A stretch of DNA of 64,000 nucleotides from Rattus norvegicus (lineage: Eukaryota > Chordata > Mammalia > Rodentia > Muridae), in NCBI RefSeq assembly GCF_036323735.1, contig NC_086020.1:88050210-88114209 (forward strand), given 5' to 3'. The notes below the pieces were generated by a model that was not told the origin of the DNA, made no database searches, and was given only the letters and a program-made list of their open reading frames with translations. Both the position numbers and the translations under genes were made by a program. Each line of letters starts with the position of its first letter. The stretch's first letter is position 1. Of this stretch, positions 1 to 10,990 are shown piece by piece.

Positions 1-1184
1 TGACAAGTATCTTTGTAATATGTTTACTGTATTATAGACAGATTAAAAAAATTGGGCCTCAAATAGAGGACTTATTTCGTCTAATATTTTTGCCAAATTT
101 ACTGGCAGAGGGAGCTGTGTGTCTCTGGGTAGTTGTGATGCTGTGAGACATGGCAGGCTGTTTTGTGGCATTCTCTGTAGGAGCTGCAGGTATGGGAGCA
201 CTGCTTGCCTACCGCTGTGCAAAGCAAGCCTTTCACACACACATATACAAAGGCCGGCAGAGGAGGGCTTGCAGAGCCCACCCTCTGAAAGTCACAAAGA
301 AGAGACTCTCCTGGGATGATGACTTGCTTTATTTACCTTTGGTTCTTTCCATGTCTTACTTGGATGTCCCTGAAATGGACATAGGCTGTGCCATTTTCCC
401 AGAAACATTGTGTTATCTTTTATGTTGTTGCTGTTGCTGTTAAACTATAACATGTGACTCCTTTATTATTATTATTATTTGTTTGAATGCTTTAAAAAGA
501 TCTTTTAAGTCTGTTGATCTGCTGATGTACAGGTGCCTTTGCTGCTATGGATCAAAATCAAGAACTGTGTAGATAAACTTTATTGTATAAGTAGAAAAAT
601 CACTTAATTTCATACTAGAAATGGGTGGATGCTACAAGTTGAAATGGACTGTCATTGACGTTCTTTGTGGGGTAGCAAAAAAAAATGGTGTCTTAAGTGC
701 TTAGTGTTTGATGTCATTAACAGTTTCATAAAACTGTGTAGAAAGATTTTGATACTAAACTGTGCATTGTACATAGTCTAACACACTGTATTGGCCACCA
801 GTACTTCTGTGATGGTAGATTGTGCATTCAGACTTTTAAGCATTAAACATAAATAACTTCTAAAAAAGATAAGGCTTGGTAGGTTTATCTGTCTAATCCC
901 TATATCAGTATTATTTTCCTAATATTTGTAGCCTTCCTCATTGTGTTCTGAAAATCCCTGTTTGATTCTGTGTCACTGTCAACTCTATATTGTGATTATA
1001 TTTGTGACCTTGATTTTATCACTCAATCTTCATGTCTCAGCACATCTTTTGATAAAGCAGAAAGAATGCACTACAAGATGCATATTCATTGTTATTTGTG
1101 AAGTACTTATGCAGTTGTATAAAGTGCAATACTGGAGAGGAACTCAAACAAAACAAAATTATAGCACTAGAAACTCTAAAAAGA

Positions 1185-1186
<2 letters not shown>
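1..1186. other. AT-rich non-coding DNA, unassigned
   Basis: I see no gene here. The open frames are short, overlap on both strands and resemble no protein I know. There is a short ATT repeat near 462-479 and a CTG/TTG-rich patch near 421-440. No repeat family was recognised with confidence. Confidence 0.5.
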
Positions 1187-1249
<63 letters not shown>

Positions 1250-1272
1250 GGGAAGGAAGGAAGGAAGGAAGA
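1187..1272. repeat. Compound (GA)n / (GGAA)n microsatellite
   Basis: An uninterrupted GA dinucleotide run covers about 1187-1244 and passes straight into GGAA/GAAGG units to about 1272. The whole tract is purine on the plus strand. Open frames crossing it encode only Arg-Glu repeats (plus) or Ser-Leu repeats (minus) and are artefacts of the repeat. Confidence 0.95.
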
Positions 1273-2653
1273 AATAAACAGTAAATATGGCTTCTGTTCC
1301 TGCAGGATTGTCTAGACCTGATAGTTGTAGTATCAATTCCTCTACAATTTTTCTTATTAGCACAGATTATCTAAAAGAATTAATAATAAATTTAAATGAA
1401 CTGTTTTTAATACTTATAAAGTAGTTTGATAAATTTATTTTGTAAATAAAACATGATAAATTGGGGGAGATTTGAAAGTCAGTGGCAGGTGCCCATGAGC
1501 CTTCTCATCTCACGCAAAGAACTAATGCAGTATCCAGCTCCACTTTGTGGCAACCAACTATGGGAGAGGGAAGGAACTCATCAAATGAGTGATTAGAATG
1601 TTGCTTGCCTGTGATGAAGGCACAGAAAAACTGAAGTAAGTATCTTGACTATTCTGTAATATCATTTGTAGGTGGGGATTGAGAATCTCAGCTAACTCCA
1701 TTTACATGGATAAGGGTGATCATAAATATATCAGATAGAGTCTACACAGCACATTTTCTTAGGAGAAACCCCATCTATCCTCCCTTTTCCATTCTCAGAG
1801 CTCATGTACAGTATGTACGTACTACCTAAACCAGTGGATTGTTTGTGACTTCACAGTGGTTGTGGTGTCAAAGGTCAGACAGTCCTTCTTATCCTTGTAT
1901 TTTAGTACACAGAAATCCCAGAACTCAACACAGAGGTTGCAGCATCACTATTCAACTTAGACAGAAGAACAATCAGAACAACACTCAAAGCTCTCAAGTA
2001 CCCCATGATAGAAGACAGAAGTTTTGAACAAAGAGGAACATAAATCATGTTACATAAGAGTAAGAATCATGAATGTTGCATCTCATTTTTCAATAGCCTC
2101 TTGTTTAGATTCAGCATTCAGCAAATTATTCCCTGTGTATATTCTTTAAGTGTGACACTGAAAATTGTCAATTAATGTAGTAATATAAACCTAATTTCCT
2201 ATGAGATTGACTTTTCCAAAGAAAGCTGCTTTCATGTATGGAGGAAGCTGAAGTGCCTAGCGAAGAAAACTATAGACTATATCTCACTTCACAAAGCTAA
2301 AGTTCATGGGATAGATTGAAGTTTCTGGAGCAAGTAATTGCTAATCATGTGACCTCATCCAGAAATCCTGAGTTCAAATTCTAGTTCTAGACATTGCAAT
2401 TACTGTTGGTTTTGCTTCTAGTTCATTTAATCTGTTTGTGGAAGTGTGTGACAAATGCATTAACTTGATATGTTTGGCCATATGATATAGAGCCATGGAG
2501 TGCTTCTTACAATATCTGGGACATGGTGAGTATTCATGGCATTTAAATACAATTTCTGAGTATATTTCCTGAGTCATAGAGCCTTCTGCTTGTGTGGGAT
2601 GATCTGCATAGTGTCATGCAGACAGATACATATGTGGAGATGTACAAGGTATA
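1273..2653. other. Non-coding DNA, unassigned
   Basis: AT-rich sequence without a convincing open frame. I could not place it in a repeat family. It ends directly against the 5' LTR that begins at 2658. Confidence 0.4.
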
Positions 2654-2657
2654 TATG

Positions 2658-3111
2658 TGTAGGATAATGTCATTATGCAGGTGAAGGCAGGTACAAGATA
2701 GAATGAGGTCTGCCATTGGATAAGAAGGAAGGACAGGTGGGAGAAAAGTTTTATAGAGAAGAGGAGACTGGAACAAGGAAGAGAACAGCAGTGGACAGAA
2801 CATGGAGGTGGATGTTAAGATTCCTCTCTACACATCTACAAGTTGTTATGAATATTCTTAAGGGATGGACGTGTACAGGACTTTGTATGTCTATGTGGGC
2901 AATTATATCTTATCAATTGGATCAGAAGAAGAAAAAAAAAGAGATTGTTGCCAGGCTCTGAGAAAAGCCATTGGCAGTGTGATATGGGATAGAGCAAAGC
3001 AGGTGAGAGTCTTCACTGGCTGAGATGAAGAAATCAACCTGCTATCTTGGGACACTGCGGTGCTGGACCTAATGTGGAAAAAAGCAGATTTTTTATAATT
3101 TTACAGCAACA
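2658..3111 (+). repeat. 5' LTR of the 2.7-5.7 kb element (internally deleted)
   Basis: This matches the right LTR over its first about 260 bp and again from 'agattgttgccaggctc' to its end. About 150 bp present in the right LTR (roughly 5370-5515) are missing here and replaced by a short A/G-rich stretch near 2925-2940. The many substitutions between the two LTRs, which are identical at insertion, indicate an old element. Confidence 0.75.
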
Positions 3112-3231
3112 GGGGGTAAACCAACATGATGGACAAGGATCCACTAGTAAGTCTAAGAGTTGAGAGAAAGTTTTATTTTCTAAGCAAGAGGAGGCCAGTG
3201 TCATGTTGAATTACATGATGGTCCAAATGCA

Positions 3232-3305
3232 GGAACCTTTAACAAAGAAACACACAAGCAGGCTCAAGCATGGGAACCTTAAACAAAGAAATGCACAAAC
3301 AGGCT
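3232..3305 (+). repeat. Direct repeat, 33-bp units about 41 bp apart
   Basis: Two similar 33-bp units, 3232-3264 and 3273-3305, both begin 'ggaacctt' and end 'caggct'. They lie in the interior of the LTR element just after its left LTR. They look like a local duplication in the leader-like region. Confidence 0.8.
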
Positions 3306-3653
3306 ATAGGTCCCCTGCTGTGATAAGTAGTGGCAGCTCAGAGAGTTAGAAATTGAAAGCTGCTTTTTTAGATAGTTGTTTAGAAAGTCTTTCAGGATAC
3401 TCATATTCTTTCTAAAGTGGGCTCCATGAGAATTTTGTGAGACAAGGTGCTTCCTATTGACAGGTATTATTAGAAAGTGATTAAGTTTGTGTTTAGAAGA
3501 GAGTACAGAGATTACTCAAATCATGTGGGACTTTTCTCACATGGTTTGGAATTTAGGGAAAATTAATCACTGACTCCAAATAGAGAGTTGTGATAAAAGT
3601 CTGTAACACCAGGCAGAGTGAATGCAGACATATATTATAGAAGTTACTAATAC

Positions 3654-3764
3654 ATAAAAATCTGAGGCTTCAGGTAGAGAGCTTAACAGATCGATATATT
3701 TTGGGTATTAAGGATAAATAAAAATCTGAGACTCTAGGGAGAAAGCTTGACAGATCGATATATA
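3654..3764 (+). repeat. Direct repeat, 47-bp units 64 bp apart
   Basis: Units 3654-3700 and 3718-3764 share 'ataaaaatctgag' at the start and 'cagatcgatatat' at the end. They lie inside the same LTR element and contain no open frame. Confidence 0.8.
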
Positions 3765-5099
3765 ATGGACTAGATTCAAGAGAATCAAACAAAAAGATAT
3801 CTCTATTCTAAACTTTTGTCTTTAGAATTATATTTTGCAGAATATACCTACTTGGATTCCTGATCTCAAGGACTTTCAACTGTGTCCAGTCAAGACAGGA
3901 ACAACAGGCTACAACATTTGCTACATTTTCCCTACCCACTAACCTTCAAGGATATCTCAACACCTACTTACAGCCTGAAGAAGTTATTGACAAGTTGTTA
4001 CCCAAATTCCCTGGACTATTTGGGGGCTGAAAGTGTTTATTCTAAGGTTGTTATTTTATGAGGAATTTAGAATTGGTCATAATTTAACAGGGATAAATTG
4101 ACTAGATAGATACATACAGCCATAATCTCATTTGATAACTAAGCTAAAATCATATCTTTACTTTGGTACAGCATTCATTTGTTAAAAAAATTTTTAAAGT
4201 ACAAGGTTTAAAGCCAGTCCTTCTATTGATGCTGTTACAAACTTCTGAGTTGATTTTCCATGTGAGTTAAGGGCCAAATAGAAAAGTCATGTCTCTGAGA
4301 TTGTTAGAGTGCTTTCAAGATAATATATTAAGATAGTTAATGGACAACAGTCCAGATTACCTTTTATAGATAAATGGTTTTCAAAAACACAGAAATCCAA
4401 AAAATATGAGATTTAAAGTTATTTATCTTCTGTTGAGAAATATCTACTCCTAACAGCTCCCCTTTGGTGGATTTAATAAAGAAATTGAACATCTCTACCT
4501 CCAGATGAAGCAAAACTTCGTGGCTAGGCAGCTGCTAGGCAGGAACTCCCTATTTCAACTACAGACTAATACTGTCCACAAAGGGTCACCTTATGCAAAA
4601 TAGTCGACTGATAATTTTGCCAAACCAGAATTATCATCCCTTCAAGATTTCTGCATTTCAATAGTTTATCCACTTGATTTTGGGTCAGAAGGATGAAGAC
4701 ATGTTGCTAAGAGAAGACTGTGCTAGTAAAGATTTGTATCTACAACCTCTCAGTTCTAGAAGCTGTATTAGGCTTCCTATATTTATAGATAATTGGTCAT
4801 TCTCAGATTTCTGATGGAGTTGAAGAATGATTATAGTCTCATAGCTATCATATTGTTTAACTTTGAAAATACATATTTTATTAGATAGTTATCAAATAGT
4901 ATACAAGCTAGACAGAATATAACATAGGTTTTAAGCCTTTCTTATGCTGGAATGGATAACTAAATTTTGTGTTTAACTGATAAAATGTTGGACTGGGTGT
5001 TAGGTATATTTTTGCTTTTAATTACAAAATGATAATAGATGTTCTCAGCTTATATTTCAGAGAAAAGTTTTTTTTTTATTTAGACAGAAAAGGGTGAAA

Positions 5100-5689
5100 T
5101 GTAAGATGATGTCATTATGCAGGTGAAGGCAGGTACAAGACAGAATAAGGCCTGTCCTTGGACAAGAAGGAAGGATGGGTGGGAGAAAAGTTATAGAGAG
5201 AGGAGGAGACTGGAGCAAGCAAGAGAAAAGCAGCAGAGAGAACATAGAGGTAGATGTTAAGATTCTCTCTACACATCTACAAGTTGAGTTGTTATGAATA
5301 TTTTTAAGGGATAGATATGTAAGAGCTTTGTATTTCTAAGTGGGCAATTACATATTATCAATTGGATCAGGGGTTATTGTGTTGTGTGTTCTTTCATGTA
5401 GTGATTTGATTGAATTTAAGAGAGTTTGTGGTGGCTGGAGAGATGGGTCCACCATGGAATTGAGATGTGTGTTTTTGGCATGGTGGCAACCTGCCTTGGG
5501 AATGAGATGGGTAGAGAGATTGTTGCCAGGCTCAGAGAAAAGCCATTGGCAGTGTGATATGGGATAAAGCAAATGGGTTAGAAGCTTTTCTGACTGAGAT
5601 GAAGATAACTACCAGATATCTCGGGGCACTATGGTGCTGGATCTAGTGCAGGGAAAAAAGACAGATGTTTTTATAATTTTAGAGTAGCA
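5100..5689 (+). repeat. 3' LTR of the 2.7-5.7 kb element
   Basis: At 590 bp this is the longer and probably more complete LTR. It starts TGTAAG after a purine-rich tract and ends GCA before the TATG duplication. Open frames across it have no recognisable protein. Confidence 0.75.
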
Positions 5690-5693
5690 TATG

Positions 5694-6090
5694 TATGAGG
5701 TACAGATGATGGTCTAGCTGTAAATATGAACAAGGATGTGAACTTAATTCTAGCATGCTAAGTTACCTTTCTGTTGATTTGGAAAACATCGGGACTAGCA
5801 GTTTGAAAGAATACATATTTCCTATGGCTTATTGTTACAGAAGAGTCAAAATTCAGAGAATTTCCTGCTACAACAGTGTGATATGGGAAAATATTACTCA
5901 TGTTGACTTTACATTTTAAGCACCCAATCATCTTTCATAGTAGTTCTATGAGCTAGGAAGAAAGATTTTAATTTGGGGGTATATTCCAGTGGCAAATTAC
6001 AAATTTCATACTAGATAACTTTCCAGAACTGAAGTAAATTCCTCAGATAAATCAATCAATACAACCAGAAGTTGGACTAAATACAAGTTT
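5694..6090. other. Non-coding DNA between two retroelements
   Basis: I recognise nothing in it. It ends at the left TSD of the L1 that follows. Confidence 0.4.
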
Positions 6091-7629
6091 AGAAATTTCA
6101 ATCAAACATGATGGCAGAAGCCATCTGGGACAACACACTTTTTACCTGTGCCTGAAACTGTGTTGCTCCCACAGTTCTCTGTACCCAAATCCTGTGGTGG
6201 ATTTGGTAAAGACTTTTACCAATCCTATATCTGATAGAGGGCTAGTATTTAATATACACAAAGAACTCAATAAGTTAGACTTCAGAAAGCCTAATAACCC
6301 TATTCAAAATGGGTTACAGAGCTAAATAAAGAATCCTTAGCTGAGGAACATGGAATGGCTGAGAAGTACCTAAAGAAATGTTCAACATCCTTAGTCATCT
6401 GGGAAATAAAACACCAAACACCAGTCAGAATGACTAAGATCAAAACTGACAACAGATGCTGGCAAGGGTGTGGAGACAGAGGAACACTCCTCCATTGTTG
6501 GTGGGATTATAAGCTTGTACAACCTTTCTGGAAATTAGTCTGCCTAAAATTAAACATTGAACTACCTGAGGACCCAGCTATACCACTCCTGGGCATATAC
6601 CAAAATGATGTTCCAACATACAACAAAGACACATGCTCCACTATATTCATAGCAGCCTTATTTATAATAGGCAGAAGCTGGAAAGAACCCAGATACCCTC
6701 CAACAGAGGAATGGATACAGAAAATTTGCTACATCTACACAATGGATACCACTCAGCTATCAAAAGCAATGAAATTATGAAATTCAAAGTCAAATGGATA
6801 GAAGTATAAAATATCACCCTGAGCGAGTTAAACCAATCCAATCCAATGGTATATACTTGCTGATTAGTGGATATTAGCCCAAAAGCTCAAATTACCCAAG
6901 ACACAATCCACAGACCACATGAAGCTCAAGAAGACAGATGACCATGGTGTGAATGCTTCAGTCTTTCTTAAAAAGGGAACCAAAAATATTCATAGGAGGA
7001 GATATGGAGACAAATTTTGGAGTAGAGAATGAAAGAATGGCCAGTCAGATTTGACCCCACCTTGGGATCCAGCCAATATATTTAAAGCCTCCAATACTAG
7101 ACAATATTGATGAAGCCAAGAAGGGCATGCTGATAGGAGCCTGATATAGCTGTCTCCTGAGAGGCTCAACCAGAGCATGACAGTACAGACATGAATGGTA
7201 GCAACAAACTGTTGAACTGAGAATGGGGTCCCTGTTTGAGGAATTATAGAAAGGATTGAAGAAGCTAAAGGGGCTTGCAACCCCATAAGAAAAATAATAC
7301 CAACCAACCAGAAATCCCAGGGACTAAACCACTACCCAAAGACTACACATGGACAGACCCATGTCTCCAGCTGCATATGTAGCAGAGGATGGACTTGTTG
7401 GGCACCAATGGGAGGAGAAGCCCTTGGAGCTGCCAAGGGTGGACTTACCAGTGTATGGGAATATCAGGGTGAGGAGGAAGGGAGGGGGGTGTTTGCAGAG
7501 GGAGATCACCTATATGGAAGAAGGAGAGGGGGATGGGATAGGACGCTTATGAATTGAAAAACAGGAAAGGGAATAACATTTGAAATGTAAATAAAGATAT
7601 CCAATTTTGAAAAAGAAGAAATTTCAATC
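6091..7629 (+). mobile_element. Rearranged L1: 5' UTR piece joined to ORF2 C-terminus, 13-bp TSD
   Basis: The 13-bp sequence AGAAATTTCAATC flanks the element on both sides (6091-6103 and 7617-7629), so 6104-7616 inserted as one unit. About 6150-6200 resembles rat L1 5' UTR ('cccacagttctctgtac', compare 16975-16992). From 6201 the sequence is the distal part of ORF2, running to a stop at 6778-6780, then an L1 3' UTR with a G-rich tract (7466-7547) and an A-rich tail. ORF1, the endonuclease and the reverse transcriptase are absent. Because both parts lie within a single TSD, the joining happened in the RNA or during insertion, not later. Related copies have 'ccaacag' just before the ORF2 join, which would suit a splice acceptor. 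Confidence 0.85.
6201..6780 (+). pseudogene. L1 ORF2 C-terminal fragment
   Basis: This is a relic of the end of the L1 ORF2 protein (endonuclease/reverse transcriptase of LINE-1). Only the C-terminal region is present. An open stretch from 6355 encodes the cysteine-rich segment with C, C, H spacing (around 'CWQGCGDRGTLLHC') and the conserved 'ELPEDPAIPLLGIY' and 'WIQKICYIYTMD' blocks. The earlier part (6201-6354) has lost frame. It cannot encode an active enzyme. It keeps the PLLG residues that the younger copies in this window lack, which places it in an older subfamily. Confidence 0.9.
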
Positions 7630-7868
7630 TGAACCACTGGCACTCCTGTTGCATTGGTACCTGTAGAAAAACAGATTATCATGACAGAGAAACATAATGA
7701 AAGCATAATATGGTTGGAACAAAAATAAAAATATAAAGCAAGGACACAATTTCCATTAATGACATATCCCCCTTCAATGTAATCATGTGTGTTAATCTGG
7801 ACTTTATTAAGATAACATTGTATGTATTGAGAAAGTTGTATTTATATAGTTAGAACTGTATTTTTGTG
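7630..7868. other. AT-rich spacer
   Basis: No gene or repeat family recognised between the L1 tail duplication and the microsatellite. Confidence 0.4.
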
Positions 7869-7891
7869 TTTGTGTATGTGTGTGTGTGTGT

Positions 7892-7943
<52 letters not shown>
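7869..7943. repeat. Compound (TG)n (GA)n microsatellite
   Basis: A TG run (about 7869-7891) switches directly to an uninterrupted GA run (about 7894-7943). The minus-strand Ser-Leu open frame over it is a repeat artefact. Confidence 0.95.
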
Positions 7944-7946
<3 letters not shown>

Positions 7947-8204
7947 GATAAATGATGTTTATGAATTTTGGGATGGGAGCACAGAAAGGAGGAAATTGAT
8001 ATAATTGTATATAAATTTAATAAAAATAAAAACTTCATGAAGTTCTAAAATCATTAGAAAGACTCATATTTTATTGCTTATATTAAGAGCAGTGAGGCTG
8101 TGATGATAATATTTTAAAAGTTCAGCTTCTATAACATTAGATGATATAAAACCTAACCAAATTGGGCAGCCTATGTCTGGACCTGAAACGATCAATTTTT
8201 CTTC

Positions 8205-8992
8205 ATAAACAAAGAAGGAGAGAGCCGTAGCCACCCAGTTACAGCGGGACCCGGACCTCTGGGGTCCAGGCAGGGGTTGCCATGATCCGATTCATCCTCA
8301 TCCAGAACCGGGCAGGCAAGACACGCCTGGCCAAGTAATATATGCAGTTCGATGATGATGAGAAGTAGAAGTTGATTGAGGAAGTGTACGCCGTGGTCAA
8401 CATTAGGAATGCCAACCACACCAACTTTATGGAGTTCCGGACCTTCAAGATCATCTACTGGCGCTACACTGGCCTCTACTTCTGCATCTGCCTGGACATC
8501 AACCACAACAATCTGGCCTATCGTGAGGCCATACACAACTTCGTAGAAGTGATAAATGAATACTTCCACAATGTCTGTGAAATAGACCTGGTGTTCAACT
8601 TCTACAAGGTTTACAAGGTGGTAGATGAAATGTTCCTGGCAGGAGAGATCCGAGAGACTAGCCAGATGAAGGTGCTGAAGCAGCTGCTGAAGCTGCAGTT
8701 GTGAGGCGGGCCTCCGCCCAGCCTGGCCTGCTGGGCCAACCTGCCTGCTCATCCTCTGGCAGGCTCAAGGCCCACTCCAGGAGTCCCCTCCCTTCCTCAT
8801 CTGGCCCAGAGGAATGACCCAGCAGGGTCTAGGCCACAGGGGAGGAGGTCAGAACCCACTGCCTCTGGGCCCCATGTGGATAGCAGAGGCCACCGTGATG
8901 TCCCGAGTAACTGTGCCAATGTCCTGTGAGTGTGTGTGTGTTCAGCCCCCAATAAACCCGTGGTACCGTTGGCAAAAAAAAAAAAAGAAGGA
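8205..8992 (+). pseudogene. Processed pseudogene of AP-2 complex sigma subunit
   Basis: The parent gene encodes AP2S1, the 142-residue small sigma chain of the AP-2 clathrin adaptor, which acts in endocytosis at the plasma membrane. Here the reading frame runs from ATG 8282 to TGA 8702-8704 (140 codons) with no introns. The sigma signature is clear ('FKIIYWRYTGLYFCICLD', 'NYFH/EYFHNV', 'FNFYKVY', 'EMFLAGEIRETSQ'). It is dead: TAA at 8336-8338 replaces the expected Trp codon after 'RLAK', TAG at 8366-8368 replaces a Gln codon, many residues differ, and the C-terminus is two codons short. GC-rich 5' leader (from about 8220), 3' UTR, AATAAA at 8951-8956 and an A tail at 8974-8986 mark an mRNA-derived insertion. 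AAAGAAGGA at 8211-8219 and 8984-8992 is a probable TSD. It is far more GC-rich than its surroundings. Confidence 0.95.
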
Positions 8993-10655
8993 AATGAAGA
9001 TAAACAGCCACTTGGGAATCATGAGCAAGAACTTATCAGAGTGTCTCAATAATCCTGCTTCTCCTGTGCAAGGAAACAAGGTTCACTGGAAAAGAACAGG
9101 AAGACAAGGGATGTGTGGGTGCCTATGAATTGCTTGTATTCTACATATCAAAGCCATAATCACAGAGTGAAATAATGCACCTATGTTTGAGAGAGAGTTT
9201 TTCAATCAGTAAGTGTCTGTTGAGGTCATTTGTATGGATACTAACCCAATGTGACTGGTTTCCTTTTCAGACATGGACAAGATCCTTTTCAGACAGGATA
9301 AGATTGTATGAAGACAGATAGAAAAACTGCAATTTATATCAGAAGAGGAAGCACAGAATAAAATAGTCTTGTGAGGATCTTGACCCTGGAATTCCACACT
9401 CCAGAATTGTGACGTACTTGATTTCTGTGGTTTTGGCCACTATCCTGTAGCAAGCTTGACAATAGAACACAGACATATTAGTGGTGCAGCCTCTCTAAGA
9501 AGCAGCACTCAGTGAGAAGACTGATATGAAATGAGGACGGAACTAGAGGCCAGAGGAAAAAATGAGGAAGCTAACTAAGAAAGGATGATGGCTGAGCTTT
9601 ACCACAAACACTGCACCAGAAGTCATGTCACTAACCTGCATACCAGCGCTGATGTGAAGTTAGCAAATGGTACTGAGTTTGGAGCCATGCAGCCCCAGTC
9701 ACTGCTTTGCAAATGACTCACTGGATGCAATGTAGCCCAGAGTGAAAATAATTTAAATGTCATTTTGCGGAAAGTAATTTTGTCAGCTGAAATATTAGAA
9801 TGATTTAATTAGTGTCCTTGAAACATTTTCTGAAAGGATACTTCTGGTTAAATATTGCAATTATAGACTCACTGAGCAGTAAACAGGATTCTGCCTCTAG
9901 AAAATAATGTTCTGATTTTCTCATCAGAGGTATTTCTACTGTTTATATAGATTACATGAACTCTCATTAGCAGGGGTAGGCAAAGGCATAAAGATGATTG
10001 TACACCAGGGAAAAGCTCACCTGTGAGTTCTAGCATTAAGGACAGTGGTCAAGAGGCAAGGTCAATAGTAATGGGAGCTATGTAGTTTGTTTAGCCCAGT
10101 GTCTGTGCTGGTAAAATCTCAAGTTCTGATTTGCAAGAGAAAAAAGTGCTATGTCTTATTTTGCATAAAGGATCTGTCTGTGTTTTCATAAATCAAGAAT
10201 CATACTGATGATTTTGAAATAAATGCACAATGTGGCTGGCAGATACAAAGGAGGAAATTTTATCATGTGTTTTAACAGGATTCAGACATGACTTAGAAAA
10301 GTAATTTTTCTTCTTCTCCCTCTTCTTTTTTTCTCCAATATAGTATGACCTATTATATAGGTCTATATAGTAAACCTGTACTAAATCTACGTGGTCTCAA
10401 GAAATATTGTTTTATTAACTCATCATTTGGAATCCAGGACATTTGGATGTTTTTAAACACCAAAGTTTTAGACTCTAGATGTAAATCTGAAGCCCATCCT
10501 TTCTCAATCTCAACTAAGAGTTCTCCATTAAGCTGTAGTAAATCAGCAGTCTTCTTGGAATGTCACTTTGGAAATCTGTCACTGATATATACTTGAAAAT
10601 GTATTCCAAGCAAAGCATTACCATCTATTCACCTGCACAAACAAAGTAGAATCAG
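8993..10655. other. Non-coding DNA, unassigned
   Basis: No gene seen. The short open frames here resemble nothing I know. Composition is ordinary and AT-rich, with a pyrimidine-rich patch near 10308-10335. Confidence 0.4.
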
Positions 10656-10990
10656 TTATGGTTAGTATTAATTGTCAACTTTACGCAGATGAAACAGGAC
10701 TTCGGGGATATCTGTGAATGCGTGGTGAGGATCAGTGTGTCTTTTGAGATGCCTGTGGAGATTGTCTTTAGCTAATTATTTTGTGAAGATGCCTTTTTTG
10801 CATAACTATTTCTTAAGTAAGGGATTTTGAACTAAAAAATGGAGAGGGTCAGCTCAATACTAGCATGTATGCATTAATTCATTTCTCTCTGCTCTTGTCT
10901 ATGGATATAATGTGACTCCCTCCTTCAAATTTTATCTACTTGGATTCCATGGCAAATTGAACTATAGAGTTGAGAGCTAAAAGCCAAAAT
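10656..10990 (+). repeat. Old interspersed repeat with the 'ttaattgtcaacttt' start
   Basis: It begins 'gttagtattaattgtcaacttt', contains 'gcatgtatgcattaattcatttctctctgctcttg' broken by substitutions, and ends near 'gagctaaaagccaaaatgaa'. These blocks and their order match a common dispersed repeat I remember from rodent genomes, but I do not name the family. It is strongly diverged and has an internal loss. Confidence 0.45.

Larger units (their letters stand above)
2654..5693 (+). mobile_element. LTR retroelement (endogenous retrovirus-like), two LTRs, non-coding interior
   Basis: Two related direct repeats, 2658-3111 and 5100-5689, both start TGTA and end CA. They are flanked outside by the same four bases, TATG (2654-2657 and 5690-5693), so the unit inserted as one element. 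A purine-rich stretch (about 5084-5099) sits just before the right LTR, as a polypurine tract should. The 2-kb interior (3112-5099) has no gag, pol or env-like open frame, so this is a non-autonomous or heavily decayed copy. A 4-bp TSD is typical of class I (gamma-type) elements, but I could not name the family. The G-rich bases after the left LTR (about 3111-3116) could be a worn tRNA-Pro primer site; that is a guess. Confidence 0.75.

Noticed and set aside
941..1315. Arg-Glu repeat proteins over GA runs (also at 37467, 62955 and others)
   Set aside because: They come from dinucleotide microsatellites, which stay open in several frames on both strands.
3232..3305. CRISPR-like array
   Set aside because: Only two units, no regular spacers, inside an LTR element of a mammalian genome.
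5428..5460. B2 SINE start ('ggctggagagatggg') in the right LTR
   Set aside because: Only about 15 bases match; the following sequence does not continue as B2, and the segment is part of the LTR.
8192..8752. 186-codon minus-strand frame over the Ap2s1 copy
   Set aside because: It is the antisense of a GC-rich coding sequence; the plus strand explains every feature.
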